A DNA stretch of 64,000 nucleotides from contig SWDS01000008.1 in assembly GCA_005116745.1 (NCBI GenBank), forward strand, positions 182,912-246,911, written 5' to 3'. The position numbers and the translations under genes are program-made. Below the pieces are notes generated by a model. The model was not told the origin of the DNA, made no database searches, and was given only the letters and a program-made list of their open reading frames with translations. This DNA comes from Nitrospira sp. (GTDB lineage Bacteria > Nitrospirota > Nitrospiria > Nitrospirales > Nitrospiraceae). Each line of letters opens with the position of its first letter. The stretch's first letter is position 1. Of the stretch, positions 27,437 to 36,725 are shown piece by piece.

Positions 27437-27521
27437 GTTGTGGTTATACCGAATTCACGCTGGCGTCACAACCGGGGGAAGCCGCATTGACAGCCCATTT
27501 CACCTAGGCTAAGGTCGCGGC

Positions 27522-28412
27522 ATGTCCGATCCGGTCGTGTCTTCATCTACTTCTTCTGGAATTTCTTGGTCTGCACTTGCCCGATTGATCCGGCTGCCAA
27601 ACCAGACCGGTACCTATCTCTTACTCCTGCCCACCCTCTGGAGCCTCGTGCTGGCTACTCGAGGGATTCCTCCGCCTCACCTCTTAGTTATTTTCATCGG
27701 CGGATCGTTCCTCATGAGAAGCGCTGGCGTCATTATGAACGATTTAGCCGATGAAACATTTGACCGGCAAGTCGCACGGACCAAGACGCGTCCGTTGGCT
27801 TCTGGCGAATTGTCACGCCGCCATGCACTGATTCTACTCAGCCTGCTGCTTGTCGTAGCGGCAAGCCTCCTCTTCTTCCTTCTGCCGATCGTAACCTGGC
27901 TCGCCCCGGTTGCGGTATTTCTGGCCGCCCTCTACCCATACTCCAAACGATGGATTCATATCCCGCAAGCCATGCTTGGCATCGCGTTCGGCTGGGGAAC
28001 GATCATGGCTTGGGCTGCAGTGCGAGGACAATTGGAGAGCTCAGCGTGGTGTCTCTTTGGAGCAACCGCCGCCTGGGCCATAGCCTATGACACGATCTAC
28101 GCGATCCAAGACCAGGAGGATGATCGACGCGTTGGGGTTAAGTCAGCCGCGCTGTACTTCGGGGATTCGGTTCACCACGGCGTGGGATTGGCGTTCAGTA
28201 TCATGCTGGTGTGCTTAATCGCCGCAGGGTGGTTTGCTCAGCTCGGGTGGCCATATTATGCAGCGCTCTTGGGCGTGTCGGTATTCTTCATACTCCAGGT
28301 CATGCGCCTGCAAAGACCGATGACACCGACCCACGCGTTCGCCATGTTTCGCGCACACGTTTGGGCAGGCGCTGCCATCCTTCTCGGATTACTCGTCGGG
28401 TTAGTGGGTTAA
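27522..28412 (+). CDS. UbiA-family prenyltransferase
   Basis: The 296-residue inner-membrane enzyme has eight or nine spans and both UbiA Asp motifs: NDLADETFD (residues 73-81) and YDTIYAIQDQEDD (189-201), which hold the magnesium-diphosphate of the prenyl donor. SKRWIHIPQ between them is also typical of 4-hydroxybenzoate polyprenyltransferases. The acceptor cannot be fixed by sequence: Nitrospira uses menaquinone, so a futalosine-route enzyme (MqnP) is as likely as UbiA. It ends tail-to-tail with the diheme cytochrome, overlapping four bases. Confidence 0.88.
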   Translation: MSDPVVSSSTSSGISWSALARLIRLPNQTGTYLLLLPTLWSLVLATRGIPPPHLLVIFIGGSFLMRSAGVIMNDLADETFDRQVARTKTRPLASGELSRRHALILLSLLLVVAASLLFFLLPIVTWLAPVAVFLAALYPYSKRWIHIPQAMLGIAFGWGTIMAWAAVRGQLESSAWCLFGATAAWAIAYDTIYAIQDQEDDRRVGVKSAALYFGDSVHHGVGLAFSIMLVCLIAAGWFAQLGWPYYAALLGVSVFFILQVMRLQRPMTPTHAFAMFRAHVWAGAAILLGLLVGLVG

Positions 28413-29434
28413 GGCTTTTCGACCGGCTTCTCGGCTACAGGTTCAGACTTTGTCGCCCGTAAGGTGGCCACATACATCGTCACAGCTTTGGCATCTGCAT
28501 CATTCAAACCCAAGGCGGGCATCCGTGTGTGCGCATCCATCGCCTGTGGATTCTTGAGCCAACGATACACCCACGTGGCATTCAACCGAAATCCGGCTCG
28601 ATCCAACGCGGGACCGATCTTCCCGCCTTCACCGCCGACATTGTGGCACCCGTTGCAACCATACTTATTTTCATAGAGTTGTTTGCCACGATCGACCAAT
28701 TTTGCAACGTCTGCAGGCTTGACCGTCAGATCTGGCCTAGGAATACTGAGTCCCTTTCCCGCTCTCGTAGAGAAATTGTTGAGGGCAACCTGGGCCACAT
28801 CCATCTCTTTCTTGGCTTGCCCCATTGTTGCTTGTTCAGCCGCATAAGCGGATTCATCCACATCGACATCTTTCTTCAACTGCTCGCTCTTCCGATCGGC
28901 TTCATCGCTGGCTTTCTTTTCGGCGGCTTCATAGGCCTGCTTGGCCTGTTCAAACTTGGCCTGAGCGGTCTTCAATCCTTCTTCCAAGGAAGCCTTGCGT
29001 GCCGCGACGTTAAACTCCATCTTCGTTCCGTGCAACGTGCGCACATATCCAACAATCGACCAGAGTTCATCCTCAGAGAGCGTATATTTAAAGGTCGGCA
29101 TCGTGGGCACGGCAAAGTCGTCATCTCCGATCGTATCTCCACCTTCCTCACTGGTGTCCAGCATGTCCCGCGAGATAGTCGCAAAGAGCTCCTCATCCTT
29201 GAATGTGCTCATTTCTGACTTATTCGACAAATCCTTAGGCTTTGGATCGGGCATAGCCGACCAATTAAACCCTTCGTTTTGCTTCCCGCTCTCGCCGTGA
29301 CAATCGCTGCAATAGTGGGTATAGAGTTCATGCCCACGCTTTTCCTGTTCGTTGGCGCAGCCACCAGTGATGAAAGCCAAGCCTCCGATCACGCCCACTG
29401 CCAATCCTATGATACCTAGCCTTGGCGCCTTCAT
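28409..29434 (-). CDS. diheme cytochrome c lipoprotein with coiled-coil linker
   Basis: The 341-residue product (from MKAPRLG) has a lipobox FITGGC (Cys26). It has two class I cytochrome c domains: CSDCH (42-46) and CNGCH (260-264). Each has a likely Met ligand downstream (VPTMPTFK and TRMPALG). Between them is a coiled coil of about 75 residues (LEEGLKTAQAKFEQAKQAYEAAEKK). The two hemes are thus held far apart on a lipid-anchored rod, suited to carrying electrons between partners. It starts two bases after the upstream gene's stop (TGAGCATG), so the two are coupled. Last gene of the respiratory block. Confidence 0.92.
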   Translation of the reverse strand: MKAPRLGIIGLAVGVIGGLAFITGGCANEQEKRGHELYTHYCSDCHGESGKQNEGFNWSAMPDPKPKDLSNKSEMSTFKDEELFATISRDMLDTSEEGGDTIGDDDFAVPTMPTFKYTLSEDELWSIVGYVRTLHGTKMEFNVAARKASLEEGLKTAQAKFEQAKQAYEAAEKKASDEADRKSEQLKKDVDVDESAYAAEQATMGQAKKEMDVAQVALNNFSTRAGKGLSIPRPDLTVKPADVAKLVDRGKQLYENKYGCNGCHNVGGEGGKIGPALDRAGFRLNATWVYRWLKNPQAMDAHTRMPALGLNDADAKAVTMYVATLRATKSEPVAEKPVEKP

Positions 29435-29436
29435 GC

Positions 29437-30264
29437 TCACTGCCCTTTCTTGAGTTTTCGGATCAGGACAAACTGAAACCCCAAGCCCAATACAGCAGCG
29501 ATCGCCGCGTACATATAGCCGGAATAATCAGGCGGGGCATCGGCTCGGAAATACCACCAAGACGAGACCGCTTTTTGAGACCCCTTTTCAACCAATTCGC
29601 CGACGGCATCTTTTCGTCCGTCCCATACAGCAAAGGAGATACTCATGAATTGTCCCGCCGTAATTTGCACATCCTCATCAGCATGCCCGGTCAACAATTT
29701 CCTCGCAAATACGACTTTCCATGTCCCGTTGGAATAGACGCCCTTGGCTGTCACATCCTGATGCTCTTGTGGCTTTAATGTCCCAAAACCTTTCGCACTC
29801 ATGTCGAGGGCCTTGCCGGTCTTATTTTTCCAGAACCAAATATTGACCGGTCCGCCTTCAACCTGGAGCATGGGCTGGCCATGGGCGAAATGTGCCTTCT
29901 TATCACCCACCATAAACTCCAGTGCTGCTGCGTCATCAGGATCCTGAGTAGGATCGGTATATTCAACCAGCACCGCCACTTGCGTACCATCATGCAAGGC
30001 ACGCACGATGACATCCTTAACGGTCACTTCCTGAATACGATTCTGCCAATGGACTTGCGGTGACATTGGAAATGTAGCAGGCGGCGCACTGCTCCAAACT
30101 GCCGCGCCTGGATCATCTACGGGTACGCCCCCAGTCAGAAGGGTTGCTCGAACTGAGACATTCTCCTGTGCATAGCCAAGCGATGCTCCACCAATAATCA
30201 TTGCTGCGATTGCTGCCGTTCCATCCCGCAAAACCCGTTTCATGATGCGATTCGCCGGTTTCAT
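29437..30264 (-). CDS. ethylbenzene-dehydrogenase-type heme b protein (NxrC-like)
   Basis: The 275-residue product has a signal peptide (ending SLGYAQ). Its main domain is the fold shared by gamma subunits of type II DMSO-reductase enzymes: VHWQNRIQEVTVKDVIVRALHDGTQVAVLVEYTD, MLQVEGGPVNIWFWK, GTWKVVFARKLLTG, ISFAVWDGRKDAVGE. These subunits bind one heme b through Met and Lys or His. A C-terminal span (SGYMYAAIAAVLGLGFQFVLI) fixes it in the membrane, which soluble gamma subunits lack. No molybdopterin subunit is adjacent; it is bracketed by cytochromes c. It might be a candidate nitrite oxidoreductase gamma subunit or a dedicated carrier. Confidence 0.8.
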   Translation of the reverse strand: MKPANRIMKRVLRDGTAAIAAMIIGGASLGYAQENVSVRATLLTGGVPVDDPGAAVWSSAPPATFPMSPQVHWQNRIQEVTVKDVIVRALHDGTQVAVLVEYTDPTQDPDDAAALEFMVGDKKAHFAHGQPMLQVEGGPVNIWFWKNKTGKALDMSAKGFGTLKPQEHQDVTAKGVYSNGTWKVVFARKLLTGHADEDVQITAGQFMSISFAVWDGRKDAVGELVEKGSQKAVSSWWYFRADAPPDYSGYMYAAIAAVLGLGFQFVLIRKLKKGQ

Positions 30265-30316
30265 GCTGTCCTCGTGCTCCCTCCACAACTAGATCGATCT
30301 ACGCTGTTCTTTCCCG

Positions 30317-31033
30317 CTACTCCCAGGTTCGTGGGGATTGATGCGCGCCGTCGTACTCACCTAAGATGATCTTCCAAATCCATTCATCGGGCAACTCGAC
30401 TTCCCAACGAGGCATAGCGGACTTCCACGGTGCACCTTCAATGGGAAGGCCGACGCCACCCTTTTTGATGCGCCAGAATAGATAGCTTTCTTGCAACATG
30501 GCAATCGTCGTGGGGTCGGCAAAATTGGCAGGTGCCGGAATAAATCCACGAGCCGCCGGTCCCTTCCCGTCAAAGTTTCCACCATGACAGGGTGAGCAAT
30601 AGGCGGCGTAAAAGCCCTTCCCCTGCATAATATTTTCAGGAGTTTTAGGAACAGGATTTGACAGGCCCGTGTATTCCCCTGGTGGGGCCGGATGAATCGT
30701 TCGGCTTTCCGTCGGAGGGAGGTCGCTCACCGCCGTACTTCCGTATGTTTGCCAGCCCACCAGCAACGGAAACAGAATGAACACGCCATAGCGAAGTGCT
30801 TGCAGACCGCCGATGTTCTCTCCGGTCAGAAATCGTTGAATCGGATTCCATAAGGCATCCTTCGATTCACCGCTCACTGTTTCAAACATGAAAATGCCGC
30901 CTGCAGTTAGCAAGAGATACAGAAATATGAGGCTGGAGGGAAGGGGGGCAGAGCCAGGTATGTTAGGCAACACAAACTTCAGAAACGCATACATGGCGAC
31001 CATGAGAATGATTGGCTTCCCTAACGCTCCCAT
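30317..31033 (-). CDS. membrane-bound monoheme cytochrome c
   Basis: The 238-residue product has three N-terminal spans (residues 5-22, 33-50, 82-98), then a periplasmic class I cytochrome c domain: CSPCHGG at 146-150, MPRWE as possible Met ligand, and a C-terminal helix DEWIWKIILGEYD. GGAGGAAGG precedes the ATG. Same orientation as both neighbours; likely carries electrons to or from the adjacent oxidase-like protein. Confidence 0.9.
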   Translation of the reverse strand: MGALGKPIILMVAMYAFLKFVLPNIPGSAPLPSSLIFLYLLLTAGGIFMFETVSGESKDALWNPIQRFLTGENIGGLQALRYGVFILFPLLVGWQTYGSTAVSDLPPTESRTIHPAPPGEYTGLSNPVPKTPENIMQGKGFYAAYCSPCHGGNFDGKGPAARGFIPAPANFADPTTIAMLQESYLFWRIKKGGVGLPIEGAPWKSAMPRWEVELPDEWIWKIILGEYDGAHQSPRTWE

Positions 31034-31048
31034 AACAATCCTTCCTCC

Positions 31049-31672
31049 CTAATTCGTGTGTGCGTCGGCAACAAGCGCAGCTTGCGCGGCCTTCACCGGC
31101 GCAGACGGGGCCTTCCCAGGGATATCAAGCTCCGACGTGCTGACAGAGATCGGCTCCCCGCTCATTTGCTGCAGAAACGCGATAATGGCCAATATTTCAT
31201 TCTTCGAGAGTCCGATCGGATCCTTATTGATAGCTGGCATCGTGGCTGGATAGTCTTTTGGCACGCCACCATGGCGGTAATCCTTATACACGAACGCCTG
31301 GGGATCCGTTAGGCTTTCAAAGAGGAAATCCTTGCTTAACTTAGCGCCGATTCCCTTCAGATCCGGACAACGGGCGGATTCACTTGGCCCGATGGAATGA
31401 CACAGTGCACATTGGCCTTTACTGAAGAAGACCGTCTGGCCGATGGCAGCAATATCAGTCGGTGTCTTAATATTGGCAATATCGATCTTTTCCTCGGCAG
31501 GAGGTAGAGAGGCCAGCTGAGGTACGGCAAGCGACATCAGTGCAAACAACCCCAGCACGATGGCAACGAATCCCGTCACCCTCACAAACACGGCCTTGAT
31601 GAACAACAGGATCAGAATGCCGATCCCAATGATGGACAGTGCGATTAGTTGTAGTTGTGCGACTTCACTCAT
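31049..31672 (-). CDS. membrane-bound monoheme cytochrome c
   Basis: The 207-residue product has two N-terminal spans (residues 8-26 and 31-50), then a cytochrome c domain with CALCHSIG (88-92) and TMPAINK as possible Met ligand. It has an Ala/Pro-rich C-terminus. It lies directly downstream of bd-like protein A, a position that suggests a subunit of the same complex. Confidence 0.9.
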   Translation of the reverse strand: MSEVAQLQLIALSIIGIGILILLFIKAVFVRVTGFVAIVLGLFALMSLAVPQLASLPPAEEKIDIANIKTPTDIAAIGQTVFFSKGQCALCHSIGPSESARCPDLKGIGAKLSKDFLFESLTDPQAFVYKDYRHGGVPKDYPATMPAINKDPIGLSKNEILAIIAFLQQMSGEPISVSTSELDIPGKAPSAPVKAAQAALVADAHTN

Positions 31673-31751
31673 GGGCCCTCGAATGTTAAGTGCTGAGTTC
31701 TTAGTTTTTCGTTCCGGACGTAAAACTCACAATCAAAACTCAAAATTCTCT

Positions 31752-33584
31752 TTATCGCTGAGACTGCTCTTCTGGAGCCCCTCCGGCCATCGCCGGAATG
31801 CCGTGCGGTAGCTCTCCCTTCCCCGGTCCTGGAGCCGCTTTGGACTTATCGCCCATTGTCGCGACCCAAAAGATAAACGCCACGATAAGGCAGAAGGAAA
31901 ACGTACAGAAGGCCATAATAAACGACGCGCTACCCAGCGCCGGCGAATAGGCATAGGGCGAGGTATCGCGCATGACTCCGTACACATGCCAGTGGACACG
32001 TGACGAGGACCGCGCATAGCCCATCAAGGTCATGAGGAGAATGACCATGATGGCATTGAGAACCAAGGAATACCCAGCGCGTGGCGGCATGCTCCCCCAT
32101 ACCATCTCTGTCGTCGTTTTTGCGCTCTTGAGCAACAGCGCCGTCAACGGCGTGATCGTCAGAATGACAAAGATGACGATCAGCACCTGAGACGTAGAGA
32201 AATAATTGATGCGGACAATCGCCGGCACGAAATACCCCCAGACGCCGAGGACGATGACCGCAAGGCTGGCCAACACCAATACGGCACCCATGACCGCTTT
32301 CGCCAGCTTCGCCCACCCTGCTGTATCCTGTTTCCCTGCCCGCCAATACATCACGAAACTCATGAATGTAATAAGAATCATGAGGTTCGATACCGTCATT
32401 TTTGCCGACATGACTCCCAAGACTCCTAGTAATGGGTGGTGGGCTCCTCCCATTTTCTGGGCCTCTTCAATGCTGGCCACAAGGGAGTGCGGGGTCATCC
32501 ACACGGCAAGACACAGCAACAGACTAACTAACATCATCAACATGGCCCGCCGATATTTACTTTCTGACCCGGGAATTCGATAGGTAATCCCCAGCCAAAA
32601 ATAATAGTTCGAGCCGAGGAACAGAACCCCGATCAACATGGCCTGGAGGATGAAGAGCCAGGACAGAAATCCTCCCATCAGGGTAATGCCCATCTGCTGG
32701 TTGTACTGGTAGATTTCCCGCATGAGCCAATAGCCGGCAAATGGTAGGGCCAGCAGACCGAACACACCGATAAAGTTGCCGACATACCCCATCCAATCGT
32801 AATGTTCTCGCTCTTCAGGACTCTTCACCGATAAGTACCGGACACCGGCATAGGCCCCGCAGATATAACCTCCAAGGACGACGTTCGCGATGAGGCGATG
32901 GATGTTGATCGGCCACCAGGTTGGATTCCACGTTGCCGCCCAGGCCCTCTCAAAGGCGGTCCCGTCTGCAAGCACAACCGGGCTGGACTGGAACGTAGCC
33001 CAGGCATTGGGGATAATCATAATGAATAAGGCAAAGAAGTTCAGGAGAAACCCGAGAAACACATGCAAGGTCTTCTTCCTGCCATCCTGCATAGCATCCC
33101 ACCCATACCAATACAGATACAGCGTCGCCGTTTCTAATAAGAACAGGAGGCAATAGAGCAAGAAGGAGGGGAAAAAGACGTCTGTCAAATAATTCATCAG
33201 TTTGGGGTAGAACGCCACCAATAGAAACAACAGAATGCCACCGAACAACGCGGTGGTCGAATAGGCGGACGTCAGGAGTTTGGTAAACTCCTTGGCGAGC
33301 TTGTCATAACGCTTCTCGCCTCCCCTCCAGGCAATGACTTCGCACAGCCAGGCAAACATTGGCACACCTAAAACGAACCCGGCCAATAAGAGATGCAACT
33401 GGGCAACGATCCAAACAAGATTCCGACTGCCGACGTAAGGAATATCGCGATACTCTGTAGGACCCGCTGTTGTTCCCTCGGCTGCAATCCCGACTGAAGG
33501 AAGGGCTAGCCATCCCGCCATCAACAAGAGACCTGCGAGCCATTCGCCGTGACTCCCGACGGCCCGGAGAGCTCGTTGAACCAT
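31752..33584 (-). CDS. cytochrome bd-like oxidase protein A
   Basis: The roughly 610-residue, about 14-span membrane protein resembles the subunit I (CydA) fold in its first half. Two His in the right places, QLHLLLAGFVLG (residue 64) and INIHRLIANVVLGGYICGAY (229), match the heme b595 and b558 ligands of CydA. The quinol-binding Q loop is not recognisable and no CydB gene is present. Proteins of this type were noted in Nitrospira as putative novel bd-like terminal oxidases; the activity is not proved by sequence. Many further His and Met residues lie in the second half. The ATG at 33584 follows AAGGGG; the frame's earlier start would overlap the upstream gene. Confidence 0.88.
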   Translation of the reverse strand: MVQRALRAVGSHGEWLAGLLLMAGWLALPSVGIAAEGTTAGPTEYRDIPYVGSRNLVWIVAQLHLLLAGFVLGVPMFAWLCEVIAWRGGEKRYDKLAKEFTKLLTSAYSTTALFGGILLFLLVAFYPKLMNYLTDVFFPSFLLYCLLFLLETATLYLYWYGWDAMQDGRKKTLHVFLGFLLNFFALFIMIIPNAWATFQSSPVVLADGTAFERAWAATWNPTWWPINIHRLIANVVLGGYICGAYAGVRYLSVKSPEEREHYDWMGYVGNFIGVFGLLALPFAGYWLMREIYQYNQQMGITLMGGFLSWLFILQAMLIGVLFLGSNYYFWLGITYRIPGSESKYRRAMLMMLVSLLLCLAVWMTPHSLVASIEEAQKMGGAHHPLLGVLGVMSAKMTVSNLMILITFMSFVMYWRAGKQDTAGWAKLAKAVMGAVLVLASLAVIVLGVWGYFVPAIVRINYFSTSQVLIVIFVILTITPLTALLLKSAKTTTEMVWGSMPPRAGYSLVLNAIMVILLMTLMGYARSSSRVHWHVYGVMRDTSPYAYSPALGSASFIMAFCTFSFCLIVAFIFWVATMGDKSKAAPGPGKGELPHGIPAMAGGAPEEQSQR

Positions 33585-33627
33585 ACTAACCCCTTGCTGT
33601 ATGACCCTCACCTCATCACCTCGTAAG

Positions 33628-34632
33628 TTACGGTTTCGTCTTGGCAGAGGAGTCCTTAGCCTTTTCACCTTCGGCCTTCCCCTTGCCCTTTTCTTTTTGA
33701 TCTATTGTGGCGACCTTTTGTTGCTCCATGGCCCCAATTTGTGCCGCAAGCGTCGCTATACGCTGAGCACTGCTGCTCAACGACTCGACCGGTTTGAAGA
33801 CCGGCTCGACCCGCACGTCAGGCTTTTTACAGCATTCATGTGGATGGGGAGTCGTTACGGGAAGTATCGACCAAAACATCAGTGAGAACACGACGCCCAC
33901 GCCCGCCAATGACATCAACATCAGCCCTTGATCGGTCGGCACCCGCATCAAATCCCAACGGGTAATGATCCCTTGATAACTTTCAGACACCGGACGGGCA
34001 ATTTCCGCCATGCGCCGAATGCTCTGCCCAAGAATGGAAATCCCGATGACCGCCAAAACGATCAAGACTGCAGACGAAATAGATCCCCAAATCGTGAGCT
34101 CAAGACCGATTCGTTCCGCGATAGGAAGACCCGTGTCGAAGAGATGTCTCATACTTTCCATTTCAGCCATCGAGTGCGACGCCGTAATAGCAATTTCCGT
34201 GACCCGGCTGACAATACACCAGAGGAGCGGAAAAAAGAAAGTCCCAATGAGCGCCGCCCTCCACCAGATCGCAAAACCAAGTCCATCATGGGGTGGCTCT
34301 TTCCGAAGTCGTTCTAAGAAGAACGTTCTCCCAACGAGTCCCAGCGCCCAAATGTCGACGGGAATCGACATCCCTAAAATAATCGGTAGACCGATCCCTT
34401 CACCAAGCTGCGCCTCAAACATGGCGATGATGATGGGAACGGCGAAGACGGTCATGGGACTGGCAAACACGATCAAGAAGGCAAGGCCGAATCTTCCTTC
34501 AAAATGCACCAAACCCATCGTCATGGCAAGCACCGCAAAGACCGCCTTAATCGGAATCCCAGTCCAGCAGGCGGCCCAAAGGATGCTGAACCCAATCTTC
34601 GTCGGAGACATCGCTTCGCGATCTTCAGCCAT
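33628..34632 (-). CDS. membrane protein of the respiratory block
   Basis: The 334-residue product has about six membrane spans in the first 230 residues, then one more (GLMLMSLAGVGVVFSLMFWSILPV), a His/Cys pair (PHPHECCKKPD) and a Lys-rich tail (EKGKGKAEGEKAKD). No known family. The HPHECC motif on the outer face could bind a metal or heme. Its place between cytochrome b and bd-like protein A, with short gaps, suggests it belongs to the same complex. Confidence 0.75.
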   Translation of the reverse strand: MAEDREAMSPTKIGFSILWAACWTGIPIKAVFAVLAMTMGLVHFEGRFGLAFLIVFASPMTVFAVPIIIAMFEAQLGEGIGLPIILGMSIPVDIWALGLVGRTFFLERLRKEPPHDGLGFAIWWRAALIGTFFFPLLWCIVSRVTEIAITASHSMAEMESMRHLFDTGLPIAERIGLELTIWGSISSAVLIVLAVIGISILGQSIRRMAEIARPVSESYQGIITRWDLMRVPTDQGLMLMSLAGVGVVFSLMFWSILPVTTPHPHECCKKPDVRVEPVFKPVESLSSSAQRIATLAAQIGAMEQQKVATIDQKEKGKGKAEGEKAKDSSAKTKP

Positions 34633-34650
34633 GGCTAATCTGTCCTAGGA

Positions 34651-35778
34651 CTAATCCAGGAACTCTCGGTTAATCACCGATGCAACCGTGAACAAGAGAA
34701 TAAACACCATGATCACAATCCAGCTGATGAGAGCAATCGGTCGCTTGAAAATATTCCGCTCGGGATCCTTGTCGATGAACGGGAGCGCGACAAGCAACAC
34801 CATGAAGGCAACCGGCAACGCCACAGCCCCCATAAATTGACCGAACTCACCCGCAAACAGTTTCAACCGGAGCAGCTGGAAGTAAAATAGAAAGTACCAT
34901 TCAGGTTCAGGATGATAGTCCCCAGGGTCTGGCGCTGCCTCGTCCAATAGGACGACTGGTTCCCAAAGAGCCAAGGCGCAGATACTGACAAAGACGAACG
35001 CCATCCCAACCATATCTTTCCAAATCTGACGGGGAAAGAAGTAGTCGGTCTTCGCCTTGAGCTCTTCCACTGTACCGGTAAAGGGTCCAGCGGGAGCGGC
35101 CACGCGAAACAGAAAGAGATGGAGTCCGGCGAGGGCCATAAGTGCAGCCGGGAGAACCATCACATGCAGGACGAAGAATCGGCTCAATGTCATCTGCCCA
35201 GGAGTCGGGCCCCCTTTGAGAAATCGAGCAATAAAATCGCCGATAACGGGGGTCTTATCCAAAATTTCGACACCAACCGTCGTCGCCCAGAACGCCCGCT
35301 GGTCCCAAGGCAAGAGATAGCCTGTAAATCCGAAGGTGATCACCACACCGAAGAGGGCCAGCCCGACGATCCAGAGTAACTCTCGCGGCTTTTTATACGC
35401 GCCCCAGAGAAATACCTGCGACATGTGGGCAATCACACAGACCACCATCGCACTGGACCCCCAAAAATGGTAGCCCAGGAGGAACCAGCCATAATCAACG
35501 TCGTGAATAATATATTGCGTACTGGCCCAGGCGTGGTCTGCCGTCGGCACATAATAGAACATCAGCAACGTGCCCGTCAGTGCCTGCATCGCAAAGATGA
35601 ACAACAGGATAGAGCCGAACACGTAGGCCCAACGAGACCCACCAGGAAGCGGCTCATTGAGCATCTTGGCCTGCATTTCCTTGAGACCAACACGTTCGTC
35701 TAGGAAAGCGACAAGCTTTTCGATCGTGCTGGGCTGATGATCGGAAATCGTTGCAGGGGATGAATGCTTACTATCCAT
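34651..35778 (-). CDS. cytochrome b of a bc complex
   Basis: The 375-residue product is a fused cytochrome b (b6 plus subunit IV): paired heme His in GYHFWGSS and IAHMSQ with LHVMVLP and GLHLFLF, WDQRAFWATTVG, then the quinol-site motif PEPEWYF. Eight spans. The frame can also start at a TTG (35793) that overlaps the Rieske stop, so translation is probably coupled. Together with the Rieske fusion and membrane cytochrome c it forms complex III, oxidising menaquinol, or running in reverse to reduce quinone for carbon fixation. Confidence 0.95.
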   Translation of the reverse strand: MDSKHSSPATISDHQPSTIEKLVAFLDERVGLKEMQAKMLNEPLPGGSRWAYVFGSILLFIFAMQALTGTLLMFYYVPTADHAWASTQYIIHDVDYGWFLLGYHFWGSSAMVVCVIAHMSQVFLWGAYKKPRELLWIVGLALFGVVITFGFTGYLLPWDQRAFWATTVGVEILDKTPVIGDFIARFLKGGPTPGQMTLSRFFVLHVMVLPAALMALAGLHLFLFRVAAPAGPFTGTVEELKAKTDYFFPRQIWKDMVGMAFVFVSICALALWEPVVLLDEAAPDPGDYHPEPEWYFLFYFQLLRLKLFAGEFGQFMGAVALPVAFMVLLVALPFIDKDPERNIFKRPIALISWIVIMVFILLFTVASVINREFLD

Positions 35779-35789
35779 ATCGCCAGCTT

Positions 35790-36725
35790 TCAAATGATCC
35801 GAATTTGCAACTTCGTACCGGCCTTGAACTCCATGTCGATGACCTCAACCTCTCCCCCTGCAGAAACCCTCACAGGCAAGGCGTCAAGAGCGCGCGGGGC
35901 CGGGCCATCGAGCACTTTTCCCGAGGCATCATAAATACTGAGATGGCACGGACAGAGAAAGACTTGTCCAAGTACTTTATGCTGTCGCCACTTGAACGCA
36001 CACCCTAAATGCGGGCACTTGCCGGAGAACGCGAGGTAGGGAACATCTTGCTTATTGGTCCAGATGGTCTTTCCTTTGGCATCACGGAATTCGGCGTCCT
36101 TGCCTTGATAGACTTTTCCTAGAAGCTCTGGAGTGGCCTGTAACACCCAGACATTTTTATCGACTTCAGCCTCTGGCATATAGGCTTCTTTGACCTTTTT
36201 CTTATACTTAAACTGCACACCAACATCTGCTTGCTTGATCTTGCTGACATTCCCCACTTTCAGCCATTCATTGTCGAAATCCGCATACATTGGCTTCATG
36301 AGAAAGCGGAGAATCGGATAGGCAATCGGAAGACCGATCAAAAACCCAATGACATTGGTAAAATTCATGAAAAACGTGCGGCGTTTAACGCTTTTCTCAA
36401 GATCCGGCAGAGGAACCAGCACCTCACCCGGGGTCACATGGATATGGTCTTCGAGATGTGAGATCTCCACTTCATGCGTGGTGACATAGTCATCTCGCTT
36501 AAAGGGAGGTAACGCCAAGATCTCCGTTGACGGCGCACACAACTGCACAAGATCGTCCGTCACAACCTGGACATGGCCCATGGCAACTTGTCGCTCACCG
36601 CTCCCATTCACCGATACCACGATGTGGCTGATCTCATGGGAAAGCGGATCAAGCACGACTTTTGTGACTTCACCGATATTGAGGTCGGTGCACTGAACCT
36701 TGGATTTCAGCTTCGGTTGCAGCAT
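35790..36725 (-). CDS. Rieske iron-sulfur protein with N-terminal PRC-barrel
   Basis: The 311-residue product. Residues 5-75 look like a PRC-barrel (QCTDLNIGEVTKVVLDPLSHEISHIVVSVN). One span at 118-140 is followed by a periplasmic Rieske domain with CPHLGC (Cys237, His239) and CPCH (Cys258, His261) binding the 2Fe-2S cluster. Standard bc Rieske proteins are about 180-200 residues with a short N-terminus; here the extra cytoplasmic barrel adds about 110. Its start shares one base with the upstream stop (TAATG). Confidence 0.93.
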   Translation of the reverse strand: MLQPKLKSKVQCTDLNIGEVTKVVLDPLSHEISHIVVSVNGSGERQVAMGHVQVVTDDLVQLCAPSTEILALPPFKRDDYVTTHEVEISHLEDHIHVTPGEVLVPLPDLEKSVKRRTFFMNFTNVIGFLIGLPIAYPILRFLMKPMYADFDNEWLKVGNVSKIKQADVGVQFKYKKKVKEAYMPEAEVDKNVWVLQATPELLGKVYQGKDAEFRDAKGKTIWTNKQDVPYLAFSGKCPHLGCAFKWRQHKVLGQVFLCPCHLSIYDASGKVLDGPAPRALDALPVRVSAGGEVEVIDMEFKAGTKLQIRII

